Assembly (NCBI GenBank): GCA_022925895.1
Contig: JAKSYS010000156.1
Span: 39,227-103,226 of the forward strand
Direction of reading: 5' to 3'
DNA from: Fragilaria crotonensis
Taxonomy: Eukaryota > Bacillariophyta > Fragilariophyceae > Fragilariales > Fragilariaceae
Length of the DNA stretch: 64,000 nucleotides
Below, one piece after another: positions 11,244 through 23,164 of the stretch; position 1 is the first letter of the stretch; each line of letters begins with the position of its first letter. Both the position numbers and the translations under genes were made by a program. The notes under the pieces were generated by a model. That model was given only the letters and a program-made list of their open reading frames with translations. It was not told the DNA's origin and did no database searches.

Positions 11244-14200
11244 ATGCCCACGTTGTCTATCGCTAAGAATAGACAAACTCCAGTATCATCCATAGAATCA
11301 TCATCATTTGTTCTGTATTTTCAATACAATCATAGACCTATGTTTAGTATCAGCCGTGAAACCACGGCAATTGCCATGCCTGCTGCGATCCTCACGTGCT
11401 ACAGGCCGTGGTTTAAGTTCGTGCCAAAACTCAACACTGGAGGCCTGTGGTTTTCATTTTCAAGACTCTAGTAGAGTCTAGAGTAGTAGTCCCTATGTCC
11501 CAATACTATGTGTGCATGTACTGGTACTCGTACCGGTACTGTAACCGCTTGCTACTTGCTACCCACATTCGCCAGCCACTCGCCACCTCGCTACTCGCCA
11601 TACAAGTTCCAGGTACAAGTACTGTGGTCTACTGGAAATTGGCGCAGGCGACTACAAGTACAAGTACAAGTACAAGTACAAGTACAAGTACAGGTTTAAA
11701 GTTTAAACCATACATGGAGTACTACTGGAAAACCTGGGGCGTCTTGAATTCTTCCTTAACCCGACATGACTCCCGGTTTTAGCGTTAAGGGGAGTCCGAA
11801 GTTATACATCAGTTTCTTGAATAACGTCATTAGGAATGGCTGGCATCAGTAAATGCATGATGCATGCCCAACAAACCGTTGCAATGCAATTCATGAGAAG
11901 AAATTGTATCCAGGACATATCCATGAGAAGAATTTGTCATTTTTCTGCAAAAAAATTGTTACGGATATTGGTTGTTCACCAAGGTGGCAGAAAGAACATG
12001 AGAAGTACAATTGCTCGGGTACATGCATAAAACCTGGTAAGCAACCTCTGTGGGATAGGCAGTATAGTTACGCATAATGAGCGCTGCATACTTGAGAACT
12101 CCATGTAACAATGCAGCATATTGCAATTAGTTTTGGCATTACAATTGAAGCAGGACCGCAGGCACTGAGTAGTAAGCAAGTGACCATGCAGAATTCGTCT
12201 TTGAGCAGCTTCTCACATTCTTTAAGCAAGGCTACTGAAATATGCTGTTGTGAAAATTGGAGATGGTCCAAGACTTGCTTTTGAGCATGCCTAGCATACT
12301 AGGTACAGGCCACCTCAACTGGCTTAACAAATAGAGCAGATGATGGATTCTATTACAACTGGATACGATGAGCCTTGGATCCCCCAGTCCTGGGGTTGGT
12401 GCTCCATTGCACTGAGGACAAGCAATGGGAAATGGCCCTGGTGGACTTTCCAACACTATCCAACCCCATGGGGTGGTGAAAACTTTTGGCTCACGACCAG
12501 AACAGAGACTGTGTGTTATCTTACCAATCAAGCCATGAGCTCCCATGAGCAGCTTGCACAGCTTCCTGCTGCATGATCCCTCTGATAGGAGCTCCATGGT
12601 TTCAGTTCTGAAGGCTCAAGTTTGCTTTTGACAGCATGATACATTTCTCTGGCACCACACCCACAAGGCTGCATGCCACAGCTAATGTTTTTTGTGGAGG
12701 ATGAGGACTTTCGCTTACCATCCAGACCACGAGCCTGCAGGTGGATGTGCCTAGCACCTAGCATTCATCTCCAAGATGACCAGATCCTGCGGCCCTTGGA
12801 CACCTGAGATCCAGTGCACCAAAAAGGAACTAACTTTGGTCAAAAGCTGCTACAAGGCAATCCATCCTGGAGCTCACAGAACAAGCCCATGCTTGGGTGG
12901 GATCTGGACACAGTTTCCGGTACTAGCATGGAGCTACCTCACCACCATATGGAGTTCTTTTCCACCATTCTGCTGGACAACAAGGTACAACAACTGCTGA
13001 CGAAGCAAGTCCCTACCTGAGAATGGCGTTAGATTCCAGTATCAGGGCAGCTTCATTTGATGTCCGCTAGTGTTTCTGGGTTGCACGGCTTGTCTTCATC
13101 CTTACAATGAACCCTCAGCACTGGGGCCTTTCACTGCTGCATTGGCCTTCACCAACACATCTTTGACGCCCTGATCTGGGGTTTTTGCTACTACCTCTTC
13201 GACTCGCACGCTGCGCGCCCCACCCGCAAGCGCAAACTGGTCACACTCTGCATCATGGCTTACAATGATACCAGCCACTTCTGGCGTTAAAGTGTATTGC
13301 TTGTTCACCCAGCATTTCAGTCCCACATAGTAGCTAGTATCCACAACTAGTACGACACCATCATCCACCACAGATAACCAAGGTTCTGCCTGGTATGCCA
13401 CCAGCATCCAGGCAACAATGCATTCCATCTTCTATCTGAAGCAAGATAGTACCTTCACTTTCATCCCACCTGGCCCCTCAAGACAGGGTTTTGGTCACAG
13501 CAGGTTCTTGGCATCTATGCCCCACTCACATCTGTCCCCAGCAACAACAAGGAGTTACATTTTCTCCAACACTTTATCCACCGCTACCGCCGCAGCAGCC
13601 TCATTGCCTGCCAGTGACTCATTGGGTCTCAGATGATGGAGGACACTGTACTATGAGCTGTGAGGCAGATATTAACCCACCAGATGGGGTTACCGGTGGA
13701 CCCTAGTACCCTGAACTCCTTTGGCATTGCGCGTATTTGCCTCCTGTCCACCCTTTACCAAGCGTTGAAAAAAAGGATGATGCTCCTCCTCCTTCTTGAG
13801 TCAGTGCCTTGCCCATGGGAATGGTACATGGAACAGTGCAGCTGGCACAGCACGCCGCTGCTAGAATGCCCCTTGCCCTGGATGTAAGCAACAGACGGCT
13901 TTTCCATTGCCTTCTGTTTTCTTATCCATCCTGGCAAGTAAACCACCAGCAGCACCCAGAGCTGTTGATCTGTTTTGCTTCCAGGACATGGGCCTGTGGA
14001 TCAGCAGCCACCAATTCTTGATCACTGACTGTCTCCTTCCGGATCACATGGTTGCAATCATTGGAACCACCCAGTTCACGTCCCAAACGAATTGCGGGGC
14101 AAAACCAATGGTCATGCCGAGTCTGGTGACCAGCATATTCTTTCTCTGCCTGGCCGCCCGGGTTCTTGTTCTATGCCAGCACGGACATCCCACTCAATGC

Positions 14201-15596
14201 CATCAGGTCCTCTTGGAACACTACATTACAATACCTACAACCTGCCCCTGCTGCAACACCTGTCCACGCCACAATAGTCCTCTTCCTGATCTGGGTATCA
14301 GCTCCTGGGACATGTGTCCCTGTTCCACTCATGCCAGTGGTGCCAGCATGGACGTGATGTGCTTTGCCAGAATCAATAGTGATTGGATCCACCTCTCCAC
14401 TAAAAATACTGGTACCTACACATCCAGTACCAGCCAGTCATAATGAATGGTGTGGCCATTGCCATGTTTCAGGGTGGCAACTATATTGTCTTGCTAACCC
14501 CCCAGGTGAGTTGGCACCCCAAGTATTCAAATCATGAGAGTTGACAATTTCTTTGACATCATTTTTTTACTATGGACAACACAATTCAAACACTACTCAA
14601 CAAGTGGGATTGATGTGTGAGACTCCAACCAAAATTGCACAACCTACCATAAAACACAGTAAGGCCATTACTGCTTAGCATCTACAATTTCTACATTTCT
14701 GTACCATCAGTTAACCATTATGGTTTACTTCTTCAAGACTCCTTTGCTAAGGCTGGACAATCCATCAGGTTTGCTTCCTCTCCCATCAAGTCCAATTGGT
14801 TGACTTCTCAATAGGGTACTCGTATACTAACCTTAAGTCTACCGTAGGCCAGTACTCGCGTACCGAACACACGAATACTGTCACACGTTACGAGAGATCC
14901 TCCCACGAAAGTTCAGGTAAAGGGTTTCGATTTCGATATCAGGTTGTTGGTTGTTTGACGGTTGTTAATTATTCTTGTACACTATGAATTCGTAGGTATG
15001 TAGGTATACAGATGTAGAAGAATGCAATCGCGACGAGTCAGGGTTGGCTCGTAGAAAATGGCGCTATGTAATGCCGATATATGAATCCAGTATAGACGAT
15101 ATACACCTATTCGGATGTGCATTTAAACGGGCCTTCCTCTAAATTCTTCGACTCTTTGGCCGTTGAAAGCCGAGCGAAAATTCTTTGGACGATCACTTAG
15201 ATATCTCGATTTCCGTTGGAGGTCCACCCAAAACGTGACTGAATCATTTCGAGCTCCTTCCGGAAAAGATGATCATCTAAGAAAACGTGTAGGATGCAGC
15301 CAGGGTGAAGGTTTAGAGCCTTCACACCTCGATGGTCATGCATGCTTTTGCACATGTTTAATGAGTTGATTTGATACGGATCAGATTCTAAATCATGCGA
15401 AATTTATTCACTCTATGGTAAAGAGAGCATACCGAAAAAATTTCACCACTTAATCTGCATAGAATTGGATGCAGCATCCGTTGCATCTATGGCTGTACAA
15501 AAAATTTGGAGTTGTAAACAGCACTTCAAAATCTCAGATACAGAAATGAACATAGGCCTGCCATACCCAGAAAAAGGCACGGATTACACATGACAC
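11244..15596. other. 4.3-kb region without a supported gene
   Basis: It begins with a GTAC-rich stretch and an ACAAGT microsatellite (about 11653-11692). From about 11820 to 14800 the composition changes to a C/A/T-rich style. Short frames on both strands here include a 108-codon minus frame at 13102-13428 and a 178-codon plus frame at 13907-14443. None shows a domain, and neighbouring frames are broken by stops, so this looks like old repeat or transposon debris. From 14800 to 15596 nothing is recognised. Confidence 0.5.
11653..11692. repeat. hexanucleotide microsatellite (ACAAGT)n
   Basis: Uninterrupted six-base units (ACAAGT) run for about 40 bases, ending at AGTACAGG. They lie in non-coding sequence beside a GTAC-rich island and share its AAGTAC vocabulary. 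Confidence 0.9.
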
Positions 15597-17330
15597 ATGA
15601 CGCCTTCAATGGAGCCCGTTCCAGCCATGGCAAGGACTAGATCCTTACATGATCGTTTTATGAAGCCGAGGATAACTGCAGTGTCTTCTTCGTCCCGGAA
15701 AACGAAGACTGCGCCTAACCCTGATGACATCCGCGATGGCAAACTCTTCCACATTCGAGTAACCATTGGATACTTGACGTCCCTTCGCATCGCTCAAGCT
15801 GAAAGTGCTGCTCGCGGCACACCACAAGATGAACCATTGGTCACTGCCTATGTCTCGTTTGGGTTGTCAGACGGAGATCGTGGGGAATACGACTGTGCGA
15901 CGAGTTGTCCCCTAGCTCCAGATGTGTCGCGACAAAACGTCAAGTGGCCCAAGGGCGCCGACGTAAAGACAAGCAAACGTCGACTTTACTTTTCTGCTTT
16001 GCTCCGATCAGATGATTCTGCAGCCGCCCCGCTAGTGTCTCCGACCTTCGATGATGACGATTCGTCTGCCTTTCGAGCTCCCTCTGAGTATGCTCCGGAG
16101 TTTCTCAACCTCTTCATTGGGCTCAAGTGCGGCGAAGAAACTATCGTCCTTGCCGCGGCGACCCTGGTTCTGACTGGAGAACAGGTCACGAATCAACAAA
16201 TTGATCTTCCCGTGCGCAGAGTAGCCATCGTGACCGGTAACAAGCCACCAAAACGAGGTGTGATCAAGGACTCGAAGCCACTATGGAAAAAGTCAGGGTT
16301 GAAGGGTTTGTTTGGAGCCAATACCAAAGACAACGAGACAGTTCAATCGATGAAGTCTAAGGGCTCTTATTTCGCTGGCTGTAATAAGGTGTTCTCATGT
16401 GACAAAAATTCTGTTCTTCAGATCAAGTTAGATGTTATGGAAGGCCTTTAGCAAACGAATGGACCCGCTTTGTGGGGAGATCTCGAGGACGACGAAGAGT
16501 CGTTCGGGCCCGTACCTGTCATTGACATCCCGCACGAGTGCACGGACGATTTGACCGAAAGGTACAAACACGAATCAATCGAGGTGTTTGCATTTAAGAA
16601 AGGCACAACTATCATTTCGACTCCTGGACACGGAGAAGCCGAAGAACAAAGACCGAAGAGAGTTTCGGTAAAGCTTTCTCCCAAAAAGAATCGACAGCAA
16701 CTCGATGACTTCTTGGCAGCGCCGATACTCTCAAACCAACCATTCCTATTCTGTGGTCAGGAATCCGACGTAATATCCGAACTGCCCATGACTTCTTCAG
16801 TAACTGAGGCTGATGACGATTCTCTGTCGTCCAGTACAGAAAGTGAGAGCTCAACCAACCTTTCAAGCATTCCTGAAAGTATGACCATGAACACCTTATC
16901 CCAAAATGAGTCGAATGTTAAGGATTCCAAGGTTACGGAAGAGGGATTATTTGAGGAAAGTACTACTGGAGAAAATACAAGTGGTGGCGGCGACACTTCC
17001 TGCGATGAAACTTACACGGACGTCGAGTCAGCGTTGGACGCGGCCGAAGCCGCTTCGAATGTCTTGCTTCGGTATGCAAGCAGGCTTGTAATGCCCGTTG
17101 AGGCTCTGCTAGCTGAAGATGGTTCAACCTCACGCGGGAGTTCCACGTGCGGTAGCTCCAAGGGAACTGGAATGCTTGAGTACCCCGGCAGTGCGACGTA
17201 CCCAGGTGATCGCTCTCGTGAATCAACATTAGTCTCCGGCGACCAATCCACATGTTCCGGTGGTGATCGGTCTGAATCTCTCGATACGGCGAGATCAGCA
17301 ACCTCGCGGTTACGGGGATGGTTTCGTTAA
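15597..17330 (+). CDS. unrecognised protein interrupted by one in-frame TAG (or a 63-nt intron)
   Basis: Frames 15597-16451 and 16452-17330 are in the same phase, separated only by the TAG at 16449-16451. The first half (284 aa) has alternating hydrophobic strands (FHIRVTIGYLTSLRIA, LVTAYVSFGL, FLNLFIGLKCGEETIVLAAATLVL) that suggest a beta-sandwich, possibly C2-like. The second half is Ser/Glu/Asp-rich and probably disordered, ending SRLRGWFR. Two explanations for the TAG can be read from the sequence. One is a 63-nt phase-0 intron from GTGTTC (16389) to TTTAG (16451), similar in length to other introns here. The other is a true stop followed by CAA, giving readthrough or decay. The removed segment reads like a beta strand, which argues against the intron. 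No function is proposed. Confidence 0.6.
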
Positions 17331-17482
17331 TCAAAATTGTGTGTAGCATATGCAGGAACATGCGTTGGTGATCTATGTTTGATTTTGTTAGGACTAGTAA
17401 GTACGGAGAGCATAGACCACAGAAAGACAGGACACAACAGGTCTAGCTTTGTCTATAACTCTTTTGTCAACGCAAAGTGGAA

Positions 17483-19764
17483 TCAGCGATGAGACATAGT
17501 GTTTGCCTCGCTCCAGTTATCGTTCATCCCAAAACTGCTACCGAACTTTTCGCCGTCGCCCCTCCTGTTCCGCGACGACCGGGAGACTCTCGTGGAAGTA
17601 CTTTTCATAGGCTTCTTCGGTTCGTCCAGTTCCTCCTCCTCTTCACCTTCTTGTAGTACCTCCTCATCATCGTCTTCCTCTTCAAAATACGACGATCGTG
17701 GCGTCGCTTGGCGCTTAGGTCGACCACGGGACTTCGGAGCAGGTGATGTTTCGCTTGGATCGTCGTCACTACCGTCTTCGACCTTACGCTTAGCCGCTGC
17801 TCGTTTCGGCGCAGAGGCAGTCCGCCCTCTCTTCGCTGTCGGTTTCACCATGTCCTCTTTGTCATCCTTGTCCAAGGGGTGTGGGGTCTCACCGTCACTG
17901 TTATCGTCCTGCTGATCGTTAGGGCGCAAAATCAACAATTTCTTCTGCTGTTTAGTAAGCATGCTGTTCGTCGCCTCAAACATGGCCTGCTTAACCTCCT
18001 TGGAAACGAATTCGTCCAGGGCAAGGTTCATTTTCGCCTCATCGATGATCTCCAATTTCTTTTCTGCATTATCCAAGTTGTCCTTGATGAGATCCTCGAT
18101 CCTCATTTCGTCCCTATCTTCAGGCACCAGAGGTGTATCAAGCGCCTTGCTTGCCTTTCTTCGTTTCGCAACAGCCTTGTCACTCGCCTCTTTCTTTCGG
18201 TGAAAAAGAAGAATATCAACAGGATTACCAACAAGGCCCACGAAACGTGCGCCGAATCTCTGATTATTGAGCGTGGTGAAGCCTGAGTGCTCGACTTTTA
18301 AACGAATTAATAGCTGATCTGGCTTCTCTAACCGAAACTTCAAATGCTCCTGTTCCTCTGGGTCATTTCCTTCGGCCTTGGCATCGACAAGAAGCTCTTG
18401 GCGTTTCTCTTTCGCTTCTCGAATCAACACCTTCACCTCCGTTTCAAGAAAAGTTGCCACCTGCAGATCAATCTTGGGGTCCTCTGGGTCCATCCCATGC
18501 CCACTAAGGCTGACTTCGCCAAGCAAAAATGTTCGGACTTGTACAAGTGGTACCTTCGTCATGCGAAACTGACTACCTCGTATGTCAAGAAAGCCGACAT
18601 GCTTTCGAATTGACTCGCCAGCCGTCAGAGATGTCGCGACGGACGAGCCTGGCTGTGAAATTCGAAAGGTTCCGACGACTGACTCGGTAGGGTCGATCAG
18701 GCATTCGTGTTCATGTCCCCAAACAATCAGATCCATCCACTCAGGAATCATGCTTTCATGGACACAATTCTTGGATCCGCGTCCATAGTCCCGATTCTGG
18801 TGAAGTGCGAAGATATTGAACCATTCACCTTCACCTGGCCGTTGAAATCGCACCTTTTTAGATTGCCACATGCGGTTCAACCGTTCGTCTCTCAAGCTGC
18901 CCATGCCGTACAATGCCACTTGCGTATTTCCCTTTTGCAAGAGTATCGGTGCAATCTCCACCTTGTCCACTGCCTGTTGTCGACCAAAGTAATTGACAAG
19001 ACTTGTGACTGATAATAGATCGAGAGCAGCAAGAAGGTCATTTCCATCACGAGTCGGATCATCATGGTTGCCGTGGATGGCAAAGATGGGCAGGTCTGTG
19101 AATGTGTGGGAGGGAGCGGGATCGGTTGAAAGTTAATGCGCACACTCTGTCAAAAGACAAAAATGATCATCCAAGTATCGGGACACATCGTGACACTCAC
19201 CGACGGAGTAAAACTCTTGCAGATAGTTCGCCTCTCCGTGCGCAAAGTTGTTTTCCGACAAGATTTGAATCTGCACTGGGTTTGGGCCCATGGTGTAACG
19301 TTTGAAAATCTCCATTGTCTTATGGAGTGTTCGACGACTTGGCTTGTTGTCATGAAACAAATCTCCGGCTAACAAGACCATGTCGGACTGATTTAGTGTG
19401 GATAAAGAAAGAATGATAACAAGAAGACCAGTCGGAGATACAGAAGGTTAGTTTAGGAAAGACACAGGGCAAAATCTTCCCGCCGTGGCGGGCGTTGAGC
19501 TGCCTGAACTCTCATGGAGGTCTCCAGAGACAAACATGTGACCTTTTCTATTACAAGGATGCGTTGCCTTTCAGTTTTCCAATACGAACAGAAGAACACG
19601 CACCTTGTACTTTTTTTTGCCAAATACAACACTTCCTCCAGTGCTGCAAAGGAATCCAAAGCCCGCACTGGATCGCGCTCGAGATATCCAACGTGATTGT
19701 CCGTTGAAACTAGAATCCTCATCGTGTCTTCATCTGGAGAACCCAACTCATCAATGGTCGGCAT
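17483..19764 (-). CDS. MRE11: MRE11 double-strand-break repair nuclease (three exons)
   Basis: MRE11 is the Mn-dependent nuclease of the MRE11-RAD50-NBS1 complex that resects DNA breaks in the nucleus. Exon 1 runs from 19764 to about 19600, exon 2 is 19387-19201, and exon 3 is 19095-17483. Phosphoesterase motifs appear in order: STDNHVGY (I), LLAGDLFHDNKPS (II), FAIHGNHDDPT (III), LHQNR (IV) and VWGHEHEC (V). A capping domain follows, then a long charged tail with GRP/SRSSRNRR-type basic segments and acidic runs. The exon 2/3 junction is clear (GTGAGT donor, TTCACAG acceptor, phase 1). The exon 1 donor is uncertain: TGC|GTGTTC keeps the frame, while the better-looking AAG|GTGCGT does not. The likely start is MPTIDELG at 19764; MRILVSTDNH at 19722 is also possible. 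Confidence 0.93.
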
Positions 19765-22700
19765 TGTTGGAGAGGATATTGTAGGACTGCAAGGACTGAT
19801 TGCGGAGGCAGCAACACCAAACACAAACGAATAACTCTCAGATTTTTTGGCAAAGAATTACTGTACTGGAGATTAGAGTACAAGGATGTGGTGTCGGCAG
19901 CAATTTTTGTTGGAATCGGTGAACTCGTGCATCCCCTCGATGACAAGTCCCAAATCCAATCAGGTGCGCCATGGTGCATTGTGCTACTATTGACATGCTA
20001 CTGTAGTACTAGTACTACTACTGGTACTAGTACCAGTACTCGGTGTGTATAAAAAAAAAAAGCTCGTCCCCCAACTGCTGTCGTCCTTCACGCTATTCAC
20101 CCGAGTGCAACGGCAATGTCAAATGCCAAGATCGGCGTTTAGTAATCAAGGTGCCCCGTATCGCTTGCTTGCTTGCCACTCTCCAACCGTCGCTGAAATG
20201 GACAGCAACACTGTCTTAGATAATTGAATATGCGTTAAGGTTTTTCTATTTGTTAAAACTAGACTGAACAAACCCTCACCCTAACGAGTCGTCTCACAGC
20301 TTCCAGCTCACAAGTCTCTTGACCTACTAGAGAAATGTCAAATACTTGAGTATACACAAACTCTAGAAGGGGCATAGCTGTACTTTTTTGTTTTGTATAA
20401 TACACAATTCACAGTGGAGTAGTAGTACGCCTGGAATACAGCACTGCTAACTGCTTCCAAGTCAATAAATCACTAGGAGAATAAGCCAATACATTGCATC
20501 ATATAGTAATCAATAGCAATACATGGAAACAAATGGTTTCCAGGTTTATGACATGATAGTGTGGAAGGAAAATTTTCACATGGAACAAAAATGGCCGTTG
20601 TTGCCACGGATTTCCACCTCTGTGCGTGTTACATTGCATCAATAGAAAGAATCACCTAGAAAAAACACAAATGAAGTCATATGGAGAAGTGGAATCCTTT
20701 TGCCATTCTTGAGGAACAAGGCAATCCTCAAGACCACCATTATTCAATGATTGTTTAAATGACGAGACGCCTCAACAGCAATCAGAGATCGTACAATCAT
20801 GCCATTGAAAATCCCAAGGAGTTCTTGATATGGTTGAAAAAGCAACAATCCTTGCCACCAAGTAAATATGACCTGAAACAGTTCATGTTGTTGTTGCTCA
20901 GAGAACAAGCATCCTATGTCCTGGGGGTCATCACCTCAACACAAATTCCTCCAGTGACGTCAAAACAGCATCAAGACTTCCTGATCAAGAACAAGGTGGC
21001 ACTTGTTGCAAAAACAGGAAGTGCTGCCCTGGTTGAGTCGGCTGTTACATCATCATTTGACAACAAGACAATGGCTGCTCTGGCACAGTTTTTTGAACAC
21101 GGAGGCAACATCAATGCATGAACTAGTGGCACAGGTATAATTATTTGTAAAAATTTTGAAGTGAGAAAGCTTGATTTTTATTGCGATACAGCAGCACTTT
21201 TATGCATGTGGAATGTGGAGCGACAACACATTGGACTTTCGAATAATGGTCATAGCCAACACTTACACAATTTGACTTTGTTGCAAAAGAAGGGAGGCTG
21301 TGTATGTCCCCTAATCGAGCCGATCGAGCTTTTCTAAAAAAATCGACTCCATAAATTATAATGCAAATTAAGTTACACATCAACTTTACCTACAAATCTC
21401 AGACTGCTCCTCTGAGGACAGAAATACCGCCCACTGTACCAGTAGTAAGTAGGACTCAGTACTCCCGTACACTACTGCAGGTGATTGCCGGCTCTATTAG
21501 GGGACATACACGGGCTCCCCATGCCAATGGAATTCTACAGATAAGAGTTCCAGTGTCAGTGAATCTGACAGATTTGTGGTTCTTGGCATGGAATCCACAG
21601 GATTCCCAGAAGTCGCCTCAGCTGTACTGCTACAGGCACTCGACATGGCAAAGTGCTAGTGAATGATTCTACATAGATGGCTACTACGTGTAGTACCGAA
21701 AAATGCCACAGTGACGAGTGTGCTAGTGCTAATAGGTCTCTACAGTGGCATAGTGGCCTAAAACGCAGTGGTTATGACGTTAGAATTCTTGGAGTCTACA
21801 AGCTCCTGGATGGTTCACTTAGCACAGGCCTGGAGTTGCTGGGGATGGCAGGTGGGTTAGCAAAAGAATGAACAGGCAGATGTGTCATCACCACATCCAT
21901 TCAAATCAATCAGTCGCTAGGCAAGTAAGCAATTTCTACATCTGAGAACATGCATTTTTGGTCGACCATATGTGTGGTATGGTAACAACTTGTCCTAGAG
22001 CTGTCAGTGAGACACTCCGTAGCGACCAGACGGTAAGGTCAGTGACAGTAGTTATATCGTCTACTGTCGCATTAGCTTATAGTCTTATCTGTAATACTTG
22101 TACTCCAGTACAATGTCTTTACCAATACTCGAGTAGACCTACTTGTACCTCGTTTTGAGTTCCGACTTGGGACATCATATACTAGAGTAGCTAGTAAATC
22201 ATATTTCCGATGGAGTCCCACTATAACTGGATTACAAGTTCATGTCTTGGGCGTTCGGAGTACTCGTAGTACTTAACTGTATAAACAAGCTGAATACGGG
22301 ATACGGAAGATGCATCACCACTCCCTAAGCGTATGAACGCTCAGTACGAGTCCAGAATTCATGTCGTCATGTCAAATGTCCACACATGTATCAATGATTG
22401 AAATGCACACGCATATGTACCTGTACAGCATGCGCGAAACACGAAACTCGACACACACACTTCACCAATACCTTGTACCAGTTAAAAATGGCTTTGAGCC
22501 CTTAAAAAAAATTGAGCCACTAAATGGTGTAATTTTCATGACCTCTACAAAAAAGGTGCTCAATATCATTCTAATTACCGCTTCACATACGGCAATGACG
22601 TTCCTTGCCATGTGCACCTACTTTCCTTTGCAGTGCAAAACAGGCATTTTGGAAGCCGCGGTTTTGGATGTTGGTACCTCGGAGATTTTGCACATCTCAA

Positions 22701-23164
22701 ATTTTCCACCATTGAGCCGGGCCACCAATTTTATGTAGACATTCCATGCAGTATTTTTTTTAATCATTGCGAGAAATATAGATAGCTGCTTAACTGTAGT
22801 TCCCACGTCATGAACTTCACGTGATGAATTATATTAGGTTTTGGCTTGTTACCAAATTGAGACGTAGAATCAGCGTAGCAGTACAAAGAAATTGGATGAC
22901 GACGATGATGAGATTATGTTGAATGGGGTAAAAAAACTCAACGGACAAATATTGAAAAATATTCAGGTATATATATAAACGAGTAAATTGCTTAGAGCCA
23001 TTAAACCGAGAACGACGCTTCTAAAAGCATCAATATCTTCATGAATTCTTTGTCCAGTATAGAAATGATTCAACCATGATGAAGCATAAAGCATGATCGA
23101 CATGTGTGGCACTTGAAGTTGATTGCATTGCGTCAGATTTTCATTGAGAACTTTTTAGTCCAAC
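19765..23164. other. mostly non-coding 3.4-kb region
   Basis: A short GTAC-rich stretch at about 19990-20041 is followed by A/T-richer degenerate sequence at about 20340-21360. A GTAC/TAGTAC-rich stretch follows at about 21440-22300, and repeat-like sequence continues up to the GPCR-like pseudogene. The only frame worth recording is 20759-21121. No RNA gene is recognised. Confidence 0.5.
20759..21121 (+). CDS. hypothetical 120-aa ORF in repeat-like DNA
   Basis: An ATG-initiated frame of 120 codons encodes a basic to neutral, helix-prone protein (IENPKEFLIWLKKQQSLPPS, LKQFMLLLLREQASYVL). No domain, signal peptide or membrane segment is recognised. It lies alone in A/T-richer sequence resembling the other decayed blocks of this window. 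It may therefore be a transposon remnant rather than a host gene. Confidence 0.3.
   Translation: MTRRLNSNQRSYNHAIENPKEFLIWLKKQQSLPPSKYDLKQFMLLLLREQASYVLGVITSTQIPPVTSKQHQDFLIKNKVALVAKTGSAALVESAVTSSFDNKTMAALAQFFEHGGNINA

Noticed and set aside
11653-11692. Possible CRISPR-like or regulatory array
   Set aside because: It is a simple hexanucleotide microsatellite with no spacers, in a eukaryotic genome.
13102-13428. 108-codon minus-strand frame in the 11-15 kb region
   Set aside because: No recognisable domain. The flanking sequence in the same frame is full of stops, and the block as a whole looks like repeat debris.
13907-14443. 178-codon plus-strand frame
   Set aside because: Cys/Pro/Thr-rich composition without any domain, start context or neighbouring exon; most likely a chance frame in C-rich degenerate DNA.
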